Shown here in pieces: positions 9,215-19,110 of a stretch of DNA of 64,000 bases. Every line of letters starts with the position of its first letter. The stretch's first letter is position 1. Below the pieces are notes generated by a model. The model did no database searches. It had not been told where the DNA came from and worked only from the letters and a program-made list of their open reading frames with translations. Location of the stretch: assembly GCA_003427395.1 (NCBI GenBank), contig BFEA01000182.1, positions 444,417 to 508,416 on the forward strand, read 5' to 3'. This DNA is from Chara braunii (Eukaryota > Streptophyta > Charophyceae > Charales > Characeae). Position numbers and translations under genes: made by a program.

Positions 9215-11563
9215 CAATGAAGATCAACCATGACTAAATCAGAGGGTGGGAAAGGATCAGAAAAGAAGTTTGGGGCTCTAAGAATGACACCCGGCTGAAG
9301 TAAAAACCAGTCTTGAAACTCCAGATAGAAGTTTAACTTTCTTTCCTAAGGTTCCTCCTACTCTGACCCTCCTGGCCATATCACTTCCACCAAGCTTCCT
9401 ACTCTTCGAATTTGTTGATGGTTTGCAGTACTTTTTTTTTTCTTGTGGAGTCGTAATAGCTTGTCCCTAGTAGACGACCAGTGTACACGGACTTCCGTCT
9501 GCACAATTTGTACAATTAATTATGTAATTTCCTCTCCTTCCAATTTTACATCTTCCCTCTCAGGAACACATGTCTTATGCCATAGTGTCTATAAGACAAC
9601 TTCCAACTGATCTCAAAAAGGTTTCCTAGAAATTTGAAAGTTGTGTACCCAGTGCCCTAACAGAATAGCTCTCAAATCCCATAGTCCATCAATCCCGGTG
9701 AGCCCTCGCCAGATGCAGTCCCATCTTCTTCATAATAGTACCCCACTTGGGCATTGCATGAATATGTGTTGTATGGTTTCTCTGATTTTCCTGCTAGGAA
9801 AAGCAACTAAGCATGATTTGCACCATGAATTTGCCAACCCACGTTGCTATAAGGATGTATGATCTATAAGCCAATCATTAGTGGGTAGACATGGGTGAAT
9901 TATCTACCACTACAAGGAAGAAAATTTAGTTGGTCTGTGCTTGAGATTTTTGAATAACTTAAAATTTTAAATTTTTTGCACATTAAACCTTGAGTACTTC
10001 ATAAAGTTGTGCCTGTTACCAAACCACAATTTTAGGAAACGTACGGGGCACTACAAGAGTGCCCAAATTTGTCCGACTCGAAATGATTCTATTCTATTTT
10101 CCATGCGGCTGATAGTTGGGTCAAGTACTGGTGGTTTAATGTTCAAATGTTTAACCCATCTATCCCTTATTATGGTTGTCATATTTAACCTTGGTTTTAA
10201 TAACCAGTAAGCAACCTTTACTGAAAGTGACTGTAAAGTTATTGGTTTCCCTCTTTTACCAGATTGTCAAATCCATTTTACTAGATCAATGGGCAGATCC
10301 AAAATCATACATTGAGGATGGTAAACCTTTCATTATTTATTGGTTGAGATGTATAATACCCGAATTCTAAAATGATATCTCAGTCGAAAAAAAATTTATT
10401 TGGCCATCAGGTGAAGGTCGGAAGAAGTCATTTGAAGTCATATTATGTATATTCACTATGGCTTCCTCCGACAATACTAGATGGACATCTGACCTACCTT
10501 CCACTGTTCCGAATCTTGTGTTGTCATTACTCAGTCTCCTTCCCAAAAGCAAATATTTTTTTTTTTGTCCTTATAAATGCATGAGGAGTCAAAAAGATTA
10601 CATGATCCAGATTAAAGGAAAGTTGTTCGTCTTACCTCCTCTACTGTTCTGGATTAGGCATATTCCCAGGGATACTCCAAAAGCAATCCTCTACCCATAT
10701 GAGGGGATGAATCACTTCCGGAGCTTAAGGAGCCACCCTACGAATCTGCTTCAGTTTCATCTCTTGTCATAGCTTGTTCATGGCGAGAATTAATTCTTCT
10801 ATCCATTGTAGGGATAGACCTTGGCATTGCAAGGTCGGTTCAAGTATGCATGAACCTCCCCTAGCCTTAGGTTGGATCAAGGAGAGTTATGCTACGCGAG
10901 GGATTAATCTCCCCTGTTCATGATTGCCCTTCCAGATAAAAGTTGTCATCTACCTTGGAAGATGTTTAGTTTCCGACATACTAATCGCCCATAGCGCAGA
11001 TTTATACCAAATGGAAGTTAACACTACGTTGTTGATAACTAATGCTCAACAAAAAAAAGAGGTGTGATACTTCGTCCATTGATTCATTTTTTCAAGGGCG
11101 GACTCGATACGTAAATTTATCCAGGTTTACCAAAAGATGAAAAGGATAGCCCTAGAATTCTTAGTGGTGCTTCCAAAGGTAACCAATGAACCCTAGGATA
11201 TTATGGGGGGCGAACCACGTTCAAGTGTATCCACGAACCTTATGTTTTAGCGTCATAATTAACCAACATATAAGATACCACAAAAACTTTATCCATCAAA
11301 TAATTAATTTTTTCCATGTTGGAGGTTGAAGCTTTCATCATAAAAGTTTATCTGTAAACATAAAGTATATATGGATTGTCTCCTCAGGCATCCCGGAGAT
11401 ATTGAGGCGTTTAAGGTTGTGATTGGTTCTAAGGTTGACACCTAAGGTTTCTATAGCAATTAACAAAAAAAGGGAGTCAAGGGGTCGCCCTATCTTACTG
11501 ACCATTGAAAACGAATCTCAGGAGAGATTAAACCATAAATTTTTCTTTTTTTATTAGTATTAG
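9215..11563 (-). pseudogene. LINE-1 ORF2: RT middle to zinc-binding C-terminus, decayed
   Basis: Minus-strand translations in shifting frames give, in order: GDPL-type RT block and IAIETLGVNLRTN (about 11480-11400), a degenerate catalytic box (VYR-stop in place of FADD) near 11340, WLPLEAPLRILGLSF (about 11165), INNVVLTSIWYKSALW (about 11040), PTNDWLIDHTSL and SWCKSCLVAFPSRK (about 9880-9750), and FYLEFQDWFLLQPGV with SDPFPP (about 9300-9250). These match LINE-3 blocks one by one. Multiple stops and frameshifts make it non-functional. Confidence 0.8.
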
Positions 11564-11571
11564 TGTGTAAT

Positions 11572-12610
11572 CTACGCTACCAGTCGGGTCACCTGGGTCA
11601 CCCTATTTTCTTGGGCAGTTCGACCGTGCAAGTACAAGGGAAGGTCCCAACAAAACAAAAAAAAAAGTCTAAAAAATAACTATGTTATGCAGAAAAATAA
11701 ACTCAACAACTTTTGTCTAAGGGTCATATCGAAATTTTTTATCAAATTTTAAACAAAATTTTAAATAAAAATAAAAATAAAAATATATATAAATATATAC
11801 AGGGTCACCTGACTCAACGTTCGGGGGCCCCCGGGCTGGCCCCCGAACGTTTGGGCGTTCGGGGGCCGAACACCTTGAGATGTTCGGACCCCGCCAAAAC
11901 AATTTTCGGGGCCTAAACATAAGTCTTTTTTTCTGAATTTGTTTTTGTGAGTTATCTATGATGTAACCTACACGCCTATCACTTTTGAAGCTATTCCGCT
12001 AAGCCAAAAAAACATTAAAAATCGTGAAAGATGGGGGTGTCAAAACGTGCTCGCCCACTCACAATTTTGTTTTTTTGCACTTTTAACTTTTTGTTTTCAC
12101 TTTATTTTGAGGCTTAAAAACATTTATTATTTTTTCAAACATTTGTAATAACTTATTGATTATGTAAACTACATATATGTAAATTTTCAGGGCACTTGTC
12201 AATGCTAAAAAATAATTAAGAATTGGCAAAGATCGCGGTGTCGAAAAGGTGCTGGCACACTCACTCATTTTAATTCTCTTTTTATTTTTTTTTATTTTTA
12301 TCATAGTGTTTATCTTTTGTATTTGATTTTTAATTCAAATTTGGTACAGAATTTGGATGTAGTGCCCTGACAAATGTTGTTTAGTTTATGTTTCGCCATA
12401 ACATAAGTTTTTTTCGAAATGTTTTGAAAACGTTTTTTTTTTTTTTTTTTTTTTTTTTTTGTCCGTGTTCGGCTCGAACGGGGGAACGCCTTCCGAAGGG
12501 GTCCTGTACGTTCGGGCGTTCGGGTTCGAGCGTTTGGCCCGTCCCGAACGCCGGTAACCCTGTATATATATTTGACGATATATATATATATATATATCGT
12601 CACAAACAGA

Positions 12611-12644
<34 letters not shown>

Positions 12645-12689
12645 TTTTGTCCGGCCACGCAAGTGGAGCTGGCCACTCTGGTAGCCTAG
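11572..12689. mobile_element. Element X, hAT-like non-autonomous, in LINE-1
   Basis: Flanked by a perfect 8-bp TSD TGTGTAAT (11564-11571 and 12690-12697). The ends are CTACGCTACCAG and, as reverse complement, CTAGGCTACCAG (11 of 12 identical). Removing X and one TSD joins the LINE frame across the site (KSVKLLH into TNTNKKRKI, like LINE-3 WVNILH into CNATTSVEI). There is no coding capacity. TSD length and end type fit the hAT superfamily. It contains element Z. Confidence 0.9.
11800..12562. mobile_element. Element Z inside X, hAT-like, 763 bp
   Basis: Ends CAGGGTCACC and, as reverse complement, CAGGGTTACC (9 of 10), flanked by AATATATA and TATATATA (7 of 8; the TA-rich site makes this weak). 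Both ends are GC-rich with TTCGGGCGTTCGG-type words; the interior has two copies of a GGTGTCAAAACGTGCTCGCC-like module. No protein. A T-run lies at 12434-12460. Confidence 0.75.
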
Positions 12690-12697
12690 TGTGTAAT

Positions 12698-13212
12698 AGT
12701 TTTACCGATTTTTTCGTATTAGGTCCCAAATTCATATTTTGAAGACGTGCATTAAGGAACCGCCAATCTACATGATCATATTCCTTTTCAAAATTTTTGA
12801 AAACAAAAGGCGCCTTCTTTTTCGATTGATGAGAAAGTTTAACAATTTCATTAATTAAGAGGATATTATCTCGGATATGACGATCGTTAATAAACCCTAT
12901 TTGAGGGGGGTATATAATGTATGTCATTACTAAGATCATGTGGTTAGTCAGAGCCTTAGTCAGCATATAGTATACCACCGTCAGTAAGGTAATAGATCTA
13001 TAATTTCTTATATTCGATTTGTCTTTTTTTTTCTAAGGCAAAGTAAGAATTTCTCAACTTATCAATTCCCTCATCTTATCCGACATTCAAACGGCTTCCA
13101 ACTATTTCATTAAATCGGAAGATAAAATCGATCACATAGTTTTTCAAAATTCGTTGGGAAACCATCTTTTTGGGGGATCTTATCCTCCTCCATTTGTAGC
13201 AATGTTGTCAAA
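12698..13212 (-). pseudogene. LINE-1 RT N-terminal block, unit A
   Basis: Minus-strand translation gives LTKALTNHMILVM, IGFINDRHIRDNILLINEIV, KKKAPFVFKNFEKEYDHVDW and LQNMNLGPNTKKSVKLLH, the fingers region of an L1-type RT (LINE-3 equivalent: [11 protein letters not shown] and [11 protein letters not shown]). The frame ends at the X insertion. Confidence 0.85.
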
Positions 13213-13217
13213 TTTTG

Positions 13218-13698
13218 ATTCATTTTTTTAATCGCAGACTCGATACATCATTTATCCAGGTTTACCAAGAGATGAAAAGGATAGTCTTATAATTCTTAGT
13301 GATGCCTCCAGAGGTAACCAATGAACCCTAGGATATTATGGGGGGCGAACCACGTTTAAGTGGATCCACGAACCTTGTGTTTTAGCGTCATAATTAACCA
13401 CCGTAAAAGATACCACGAAAACTTTATCCATCAAAGACTTAATTTCTTCCATGTTGGAGGCTGAAGCTTCCATCATAAAAGTTCATCTGAAACATGAAGT
13501 ATATAAGTATTGTCTCATCATGTATCCCGAATATATTCAGGCGTTTAAGGTTGTGGTTGGTTCTAAGGTTGACACCCAAGGTGTTTATAACAATTAACAA
13601 AAAAAAAAGAGTCAAGTGGTCGCTCTGTCTTACTAACCATTGAAGACAAATCTCAGAAGAGAGTAAACCATCAATTTTTTTTATTTATATAGTATAAG
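13218..13698 (-). pseudogene. LINE-1 RT middle block, unit B
   Basis: Close copy of 11083-11563 (shared TTTATCCAGGTTTACCAA, AACCAATGAACCCTAGGAT and TTTTAGCGTCATAATTAACC). It encodes the same RT block with further stops. Confidence 0.8.
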
Positions 13699-13706
13699 TG
13701 TGTAAT

Positions 13707-14740
13707 GTAGGTTACCTGTCGGGCCATTCGAGTCACCCTATTTTTCTGGGCGGCTCGACCGTGCAAGGACAAGGGAAGATCCCAGTAAAAAAAAAAAAAA
13801 AAAAAAAAACAAAAAAACCAACTATGTTGTGCAGAAAAATAAAATGAAAAACTTCTCTCCCAGGGTCATATCGAAATTCTTTACAAAATTTTAAATAAAA
13901 TTTTAAATAAAAAATATAATATAATATATATATATATATATACCGGCGTTCGGGACGGGCCGAACGCCCGAACCCGAACGCCCGAACAGATGGGACCCCT
14001 TAGGGATGCGTTCGGCCGTTTAGGCCAAACGTGGANAAAAAAAAAAAAAAAAAAAAAAAAACGTCATAAACAAACTCTGAAAAAAAAAAATGTTATGGAT
14101 AAAAATAAATTAAACAAGATTTGCCTGAGCATTACATCCGAATTCCCTACCAAATTTGAAATAAAAATAAAGTACGGAAAACAAATACTAATAATAAAAA
14201 TAAAAAGAGAATTAAATTTAGTGAGTGCGCGAGCATGTTTTCGACACCGCCATCTTTGGCGATTTTTCATTTTTTTTTTTGGCATAGTTGAATGCCCTGA
14301 AAATTTACAGATGTGTTCTTCACATAATAAAAAACCCACTAGAAAAGTTTCAAAAAATAATAAAATTGTTTAGACCCCGAACTAAAGTGAAAACAAAAAG
14401 TAAAAAGTGAAAAAATACGTGGGCGAGCACGTTTTGACACCGCTATCTTTGGCAATTTTTAATTCTTATTGCGATAAGCCAAATGACTTGAAACTTTACA
14501 GGCAGGTACCTCTCGTCATAGAGAACTCAGAAAAACAAATTCAGAAAAAAAATATTATTTTTAGGCCCCGAAATAAGTTTTGGCGGGGGCCAAACGCTGT
14601 CGGGTTTGGACCCCGAACGCCCGTACGTACGGACGTCTGCCCGGGGACCTCCGTACGTACGGCCTGGTGACCCTGTATATATATATATATATATATATTA
14701 TCTGGCTAGGCAAGTGGACCCGGTCACTCTGATAGCCCAG
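13707..14740. mobile_element. Element X' (duplicate of X)
   Basis: Lies at the same LINE position as X, flanked by TGTGTAAT (13699-13706) and TGTGTAAG (14741-14748, one mismatch). Its outer 230 bp match X in the same orientation (GGTCATATCGAAATT, CGACCGTGCAAG), but the interior runs in reverse (see Z'). It contains one ambiguous base (14036) beside an A-run. Confidence 0.85.
13941..14675. mobile_element. Element Z' inside X', inverted relative to Z
   Basis: Its right end GGTGACCCTG matches the reverse complement of the left end of Z; its left end TACCGGCGTTCGGGACGGGC matches the reverse complement of the right end of Z, with the terminal CAGGGT lost. The repeat modules (GAGCACGTTTTGACACCGC) are also reversed. 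It sits in a TA-repeat. Confidence 0.8.
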
Positions 14741-14748
14741 TGTGTAAG

Positions 14749-15263
14749 ATTTTTACCGATTTTTTCGTATTAGGTCCCAAATTCATATTTTGAAGACATG
14801 CATTAAGGAGCCGCCAATCTACATTATCATATTCCTTTTCAAAATTTTTGAAAACAAAAGGTGCCTTTTATTTCGATTGATGAAAAAGTTTAACCATTTC
14901 ATTAATTAAGAGGACATTATCTCGGATATGACGATCATTAATAAACCCTATTTAAGGAGGGTATATAATGTATGTCATTACTGGGATCATGTGGTTAGTC
15001 AGCGCCTTAGTCAGCATGTTGTATACCACCGTTAGTAAGGTTATAGATCCATAATTTCTTGTATTTGATTTGTCTTTTTTTTTTTCTAAGGCAAATTAAG
15101 AAATTTTCAACCTATCAATTCCCCCATCTTATCTTACTTTCAAACGCCTTCGAAATATTTCATTAAATCAGAAGATAAAATCGACCACATAGTTTTTCAA
15201 ATTTCTTTGGGAAACCATCTATTTTTGTGATTTTATCCTCCTCCATTTGTAGCAATGTTGTTC
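14749..15263 (-). pseudogene. LINE-1 RT N-terminal block, unit B
   Basis: Close copy of 12698-13212 (shared TTTTTTCGTATTAGGTCCCA and GACGATCATTAATAAACCC-type words), with extra stops. Region 15264-15845 to its right is the endonuclease-RT linker of LINE-1 with no long frame left. Confidence 0.8.
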
Positions 15264-15845
15264 ATTTTTTCTCTTTTGATAAGTAATTGCTCACGTTGTT
15301 TTTGATTTATTGCTTGCGTCAAGGGTTCTAGAAAGAGTGGGGTGGTCTTTAAAAATCCCCACGATGTAGGGTGTGGTCTTTAAAATAAAAAATATTATTT
15401 TGAAAAAATCATACACAACCTTTCGGCTTGTTGCTGAGGATGTAGGTGTAGAAGGATTTGAAAATACCGCAGGGTCAAAGAGACTTTTTATACTTCAAGG
15501 TTTTGCTCGAGATCGAGCGAAGGCAAAAAAAAATGCATTCATTTGCCTTTCAATATAAGAATTGGTTAGTTTCCTCTGATCAGTTGTCCCTTCCAACGAT
15601 GTTGAGCAATTAATAAAAGTTGGTTCTTGGGTTTCTGGATATTAATGGTTTGAGAAACATCTTTCAGCTTTTGACTCGTAGTAAATAATTTGTTCTTGAA
15701 TGCTCATTTTTGCTTGAAGTTATGAGTACTTATTACTCTCCTGCAATACAAAATACAATCCATTTTTTAACCAGGCAAAAAAGAAGTTATGCTTATCCTT
15801 TGTATCTTGCCAAAAGTCTCAAACATCTTCAAAGTATTGTTTGAA

Positions 15846-16269
15846 TTAGTCGTGTGCAAGTATGGAAGTGTCAAGTTTGTAAAACTCATTCCCTTGGTTT
15901 GGTTTCTTCCTAAAGGAAATAAGTATTGCACACATGTTGTGGTACGCCCCTAGACATGGGCTCTGAGGAAAGCTGGCCGACCACACTAACGTTTTATCTA
16001 GGTCCTCTGGCAATAACATTAGGTCGATTTTAAATCTAGATTGATGCGGATTGCCACTATTTCGTCTACAAGTAAACAATCGTACCTGAGGAAAAATTCT
16101 AAGATAGGAAACAAATAATTGCTCAGCCTCACATAAAGATTGGATAATGTTATCATCCTCTTCGATGTATGATGGGCAAGGAAAGGGTATCTTTCTTCGA
16201 TCAAATCATCTGTCTGAAGTCGCATTAAGGTCTCCAGCCATGATTATTCGAATCCCTTCTGGGATTTGA
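15846..16269 (-). pseudogene. LINE-1 endonuclease domain, C-terminal part
   Basis: The minus strand encodes PEGIRIIMAGDLNATSD (the GDxNA motif of the APE-type endonuclease), then SRFKIDLMLLPEDLDKTLVWSA and a PCLGAYHNM block equivalent to the D-H catalytic end (HPGLDHCTC in LINE-3). Frames shift between the parts. The domain is cut upstream by element Y; its N-terminal part lies at 35286-35460. Confidence 0.8.
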
Positions 16270-16552
16270 GCTTTTATCATGGTTGTTAACCGGACGTCCA
16301 GATCGGGATCCAGACGGTCCGGTCTTGATGTTCGGATCCGGTGTCCGGTTTGGGGGGTCCGGTTGGGTCCCATTTCTAGAAAATTCGAAAATTGTTGGTG
16401 CTATTTTTGGTTACCGTTAGGTCAACCGGACCGGCTCTGAAGGGCCTGTATTTGCAATTTTGGGTGAGCTTCAGCGGGCTAAGGATAACTAGCTGTGGGG
16501 GGGGGGGAATGGGTGGGCGAGCGCTCGTGTGTGTGTGAGTGTGTTGTCATAT

Positions 16553-17565
16553 TGTAATAACCTTGTTCAGAAGTAGCCTGGGGCTCAAAACTCAGCCCCA
16601 GAAACGCAGATCTGAGTTGGTCTGGCTGTGTGACCAAGGCACGCCCAGGCCTGAGTCTGTCGAGTGTGGCTATGTGACCGAACGCTGCACACAGGAAGTT
16701 CAAAAGTCAAAGTCAACTGTAGAGTCAAAGGTACCGCACCCAGGCCCTTGGTTGGATACACTCACTTGTTGTGCGCAGGTACCCAGACAATATCCAGGGC
16801 GGAGGGAATTTGGTTTCAAGTCAATCTGGGCCCTCATTCGCACTGAGATCTGGACAGCTGAGGAATACAGCATCCGGGGTCCAGACCCCACGTCAACACT
16901 ACATAAGAGTTGACTCCCTCGCGTTGACATTCATTCTGTCTTGCGTTGATGCTGACTTCACACGTTGACTTCAACGCTGGCTCGACGATGCGACGCTGTG
17001 ACGCTGGCATTATGACTTGGCGAGGTGCTGCTTGTCTGGCATGGTGGCCGACTTGCTCCTGTCTTCTTGGCATGCTGATGTGGCAGCTGCCGTGCGCTAT
17101 CGCTGACGTGGCTGCTGCCACGTGTATCATTGGCTGACGTGGCTGCTGACCACGTGTTCTATGGCTGGGACGACGTAATCGGCATTGCTGTTCTGTTTCG
17201 TCCTCACTTCAAGAGGAGATCAAGACTGTGGAGAGTTCGAGGATACGTACCTGATGATCTTCATGTCGACATTGCTCTAGATGCTGATGTGGAACAGATT
17301 AGACATGCCACATGGTACATTGAGGATACTCGGATACTCGTTCAGACTATTGATTGTCGAGGTGGCAGTAGAGGAGGGAGCCCGAAGCAGGAGTGGGCAT
17401 TATACTTCCTCTCCTTTGTCTCTTCTCCCTCCCCTCTCTTCGTCTGTGTATGATTACCTCACCTCATTCTGTCTGGTTGCGAGGGACTATTAATAATCAT
17501 CAGCCGATGGACATTTATCTGGGCTTGCATTGATGACAACTGTCTCACAATCTGGGTTCATTACA
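16553..17565 (+). repeat. 5' LTR of gypsy element 1
   Basis: Begins TGTAATAACC and ends GGTTCATTACA (TG...CA ends). 1013 bp. My hand alignment with the 3' LTR counts about 59 substitutions over about 985 aligned bases (about 6%), mostly transitions, plus small indels. Contains two TGACGTGGCTGCTG words around 17104 and 17138. Confidence 0.95.
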
Positions 17566-17568
17566 ATT

Positions 17569-17580
17569 TGGTATCGGAGC
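17569..17580 (+). promoter_or_regulatory. Primer binding site, initiator tRNA-Met type
   Basis: TGGTATCGGAGC starts three bases after the 5' LTR and matches the usual plant iMet primer site TGGTATCAGAGC at 11 of 12 bases. It primes minus-strand DNA synthesis. Confidence 0.9.
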
Positions 17581-18523
17581 ATTTCTCGTGACGACGACAT
17601 TGTATACTGAGTACGCGCCAGGTGGCGCGCAGGGAAGTAAGGTTGAGTAGGTGATGACGTGGCAAGGGATACGCTGGGGGGTGTTGACGTGGCACATACC
17701 TCATTGGCGAGAAGACATTGTCGGGGCTTGCTGACGAAGTACTGATTCACTGGCAAGAAGACCTGACCGGAGCAGCTGACGGTGTATAGACTCCACTGGC
17801 GAGAAGACCTCCTTATCAGGCTGCTGACAAGGCGGTAGGGACCGAGACCAGGGATACCGCATGCCAGCCAGGATCGCGATAGTGACGTGGCATCGCGATC
17901 CCATGCCGACGTGGCCCATATAGTGTTGCGTTTGAAGACCCTGTTCATTGCTGATGTGGCACTCCTTGTGCTGCTGACACGCGACAGGGTCTAACGCAGA
18001 TGCTGGCGTGGCCTGGAGGAAAGAAGATTGATTGCTGACGTGGCAGGAGCAGGTCATCACACCTGTCTTATGAGGTGGTGTCTGCCTGCTGACGTAGCAT
18101 TGAACTCCTTGGCTGACGAGGCATAATCTGACTGGCTGGAACGGCGATGGTATCTCTCGTGATGTTTGGAAGAGGCACGTGGCGAGGATCGGACTACACA
18201 TTTGCCGACGTCGCATCCCATTATTGACAGACTGGACAGAGTGGTGACGTGGCAACATTGCTATGTTGGCACTCCAGGGATAACACGTGGCAGGCAGGAT
18301 ACTGCCGAGTAAGAGGTGCACTCTAAAGATGACGGCGGTACAGCTGACTGGACAGATTGCACAGCTATAGTGTCAGCTATCAAGAGGAGTACGTGATCGC
18401 ACAGACATAAAGAAGACACAACAAATTGACGAAGATTGCTGATAAACTGTGTATGATTGTTGTTGGCATACTTACCTGTTGTTGTTGTGTGTGGTGTTTG
18501 CGTACTTACTTGTGTGTTGTGTC
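17581..18523 (+). promoter_or_regulatory. Gypsy leader rich in TGACGTGG-type motifs
   Basis: Untranslated leader between PBS and gag (continued at 27869-28260 after the hAT). It holds many GACGTGGC words, for example near 17653, 17684, 17883, 17905, 18035 and 18243, plus degenerate forms (GATGTGGC, GGCGTGGC, CACGTGGC). TGACGTGG is the core bound by plant bZIP factors, including those of the unfolded-protein response. A regulatory role is inference; the motif density is visible. Confidence 0.5.
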
Positions 18524-18960
18524 CTATGTTGCACGCCCGACCGCGGCCGGGGGGTTCGAATCGGCCGCGGCCTCGGCCGATGACCGACTCGGCCCGGTTC
18601 AGCCTAGGCCGACCAGCCAAGTTCGGTACATGATTTTTTTTACCCATATTTCACGTACAAAAAAAATATATATATCTATGGGCGTGTAGGGCTGAAAAAG
18701 CCCTACACGCCCATATTTTTTTTTTGGCTGTCGGACCTCTGTGCGCGGCGAAGAAAACAAAAACGCAAAAAAAAAAAAAAAAAAAAAAAAGGCCCGGTGG
18801 GCCGTTTTGGCCCTGTTTCGGAGCCAATGGGTGAGGGGCAACGTGTGGGCAGTGGGCAGTGGGCAGTGTGAGGAGGGTGGTGGGTGGTGGGTCCAGCCAG
18901 GCCCAGGCCACGACAAAACTGTTGTCGTTTCAGATAAGAGAGAGAGAGACAAGATTTGCT
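18524..18960 (+). repeat. hAT left end (outer copy)
   Basis: TIR, GGCCG-rich subterminal region, an A-run (18769-18790) and a GGCCCTGTTTCGGAGCCA block. A perfect hairpin ATGGGCGTGTAGGGCT...AGCCCTACACGCCCAT lies at 18678-18714; it is absent from the inner left-end copy. Probable transposase-binding region. Confidence 0.8.
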
Positions 18961-18984
18961 TACTACGCTGCGCTGGAGATACCG

Positions 18985-18985
18985 C

Positions 18986-19045
<60 letters not shown>

Positions 19046-19049
19046 GTTG

Positions 19050-19100
<51 letters not shown>

Positions 19101-19109
19101 GAGAGAGAG
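18985..19109. repeat. (GA)n and (GATA)n array, outer
   Basis: GA run followed by GATA run and a further GA run, ending at an ambiguous base (19110) next to a T-run. The same array type follows the inner left end, so it belongs to the element. Confidence 0.95.
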
Positions 19110-19110
19110 N

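Larger units (their letters stand above)
11083..15263. repeat. 2.1-kb tandem duplication of LINE-1 RT plus insert
   Basis: Unit A (about 11083-13212) and unit B (about 13218-15263) have the same order: RT middle block, hAT-like insert X or X', RT N-terminal block. Both begin GATTCATTTTTT and end GTAGCAATGTTGT. The inserts occupy the same LINE position with the same TSD, so the unit was duplicated after insertion. Confidence 0.85.
8706..16277 (-). mobile_element. LINE-1 (L1-clade), 3' segment, minus strand
   Basis: This non-LTR retrotransposon is read right to left. Poly(A) is seen as the T-run 8706-8719, the 3' hairpin at 8743-8778, a 3' UTR with a 120-bp duplication, the ORF2 C-terminus (~9215-9420, FYLEFQDWF and SDPFPP), a zinc-binding RT tail (~9690-9880, ETIQHIFMQCP), RT pieces (10790-15263) and endonuclease (15846-16269). 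The endonuclease is split by element Y and resumes at 35286. RT holds a tandem duplication and inserts X and X'. Frames are broken throughout and the FADD catalytic box near 11340 has decayed. Order and motifs match LINE-3 at 38.4-43.5 kb, which is better preserved. Confidence 0.85.

Noticed and set aside
13990-14373. 127-codon plus ORF
   Set aside because: Crosses an ambiguous base and A-runs inside element Z'; Lys-rich low complexity.
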